From a virus, in IMG/VR virus record IMGVR_UViG_3300020424_000019, positions 1-29,207 of that record: a stretch of 29,207 nt of DNA; one strand, 5' to 3'. The notes beneath the pieces are model-generated. The model did not search any database and was not told where the DNA came from. It saw nothing but the letters and a program-made list of their open reading frames with translations. Positions 29,042 to 29,207 of this stretch are shown piece by piece; within the stretch, counting starts at the first letter, position 1, and each line of letters begins with the position of its first letter. A program made the translations under genes and the position numbers.

Positions 29042-29130
29042 TAACCTTACAGTGTAGGGTTACATCGTAACCTTACACTGTAAGTGCAATGTAAGTGCAG
29101 TGTAACTGTAACTGTCAGGTTACACCTTGC
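29041..29130. repeat. cluster of GTAACC/TTACA direct and inverted repeats
   Basis: Immediately at the stop of the last gene, 29041-29063 forms a 10-pair hairpin: GTAACCTTAC, loop AGT, GTAGGGTTAC (one G-T pair). GTAACCTTAC returns at 29067, within which CTTAC-ACT-GTAAG is a second palindrome (29071-29083). GTAAGTGCA occurs twice, then GTAACT twice and a final GGTTAC. No T-tract is present. The array looks like multiple binding sites or a replication/recombination element rather than a simple terminator. Confidence 0.7.
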
Positions 29131-29207
29131 CTATCATCGGTGTGTGGACATGCCGAACTATCAACATCTGATCTCTTGCCTCTATGCCCTTGCCTCTCGA
29201 CCTTGAT

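Noticed and set aside
29041-29130. CRISPR array
   Set aside because: Repeats are short, overlapping and palindromic with no spacers of uniform length. The same applies to the ATTACCTA sites and the tape measure repeats, which are coding.
1-29207. Alternative genetic code or stop reassignment
   Set aside because: TAA, TAG (small terminase, third rightward gene) and TGA (portal, tube protein) all end genes at sensible places, and the giant frame has no internal stops of any kind.

Overview
The window looks like the morphogenesis half of a long-tailed (siphovirus-type) double-stranded DNA phage, or an intact prophage. It is AT-rich, and TAA, TAG and TGA all end genes, so the code is standard. 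No tRNA, integrase, transposase or CRISPR array is visible. The host cannot be named from the sequence. The P22-type coat protein, DUF4055-type portal and marine-phage-style tail motifs are compatible with an environmental Gram-negative host, but that is inference.

Layout. Everything from 27221 down to 1 is one leftward gene series in the usual packaging-head-tail order. It starts with a three-gene accessory cassette next to the terminase: SAM methyltransferase, PAPS-reductase-like PP-loop protein, ParB-like protein. Next come the small and large terminase, the portal, a minor head protein, two small unknowns, the scaffold and the P22-type major capsid protein. The connector block follows: a small unknown, a DnaT-like adaptor, a putative head-closure protein, an HK97 gp10-like protein and a DUF4128-like tail terminator. 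The tail block holds a large tail tube protein, two small unknowns, the tail assembly chaperone pair G/GT and a giant tape measure protein that runs off the left edge (at least 3,921 residues). Most neighbours overlap by 1-14 bases or sit within about 20 bases, so the series is probably co-transcribed. It has at least one internal promoter, a good sigma70-like one placed to boost the capsid gene.

To the right, 27222-27920 is a 700-base non-coding control region packed with short direct repeats, near-palindromic sites about 21 bases apart, hairpins and candidate divergent promoters. From it three small rightward genes of unknown function leave (27921-29041). The second and third are each preceded by a nearly identical 28-base GGCCCC/GGGGCC hairpin plus ribosome-binding module. 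A dense cluster of GTAACC/TTACA repeats follows the last gene.

How the genes work together: terminase and portal package DNA into a scaffolded P22-like shell, the connector proteins join it to the tail, and the tube assembles around the giant tape measure with help from the chaperones. The clearest mechanistic signal is a textbook A AAA AAC -1 frameshift site that fuses the two chaperone frames. The most unexplained part is the methyltransferase/PAPS-reductase/ParB cassette beside the terminase, whose last two genes resemble the IbrA/IbrB pair. The most striking single gene is the tape measure with several classes of internal repeat.
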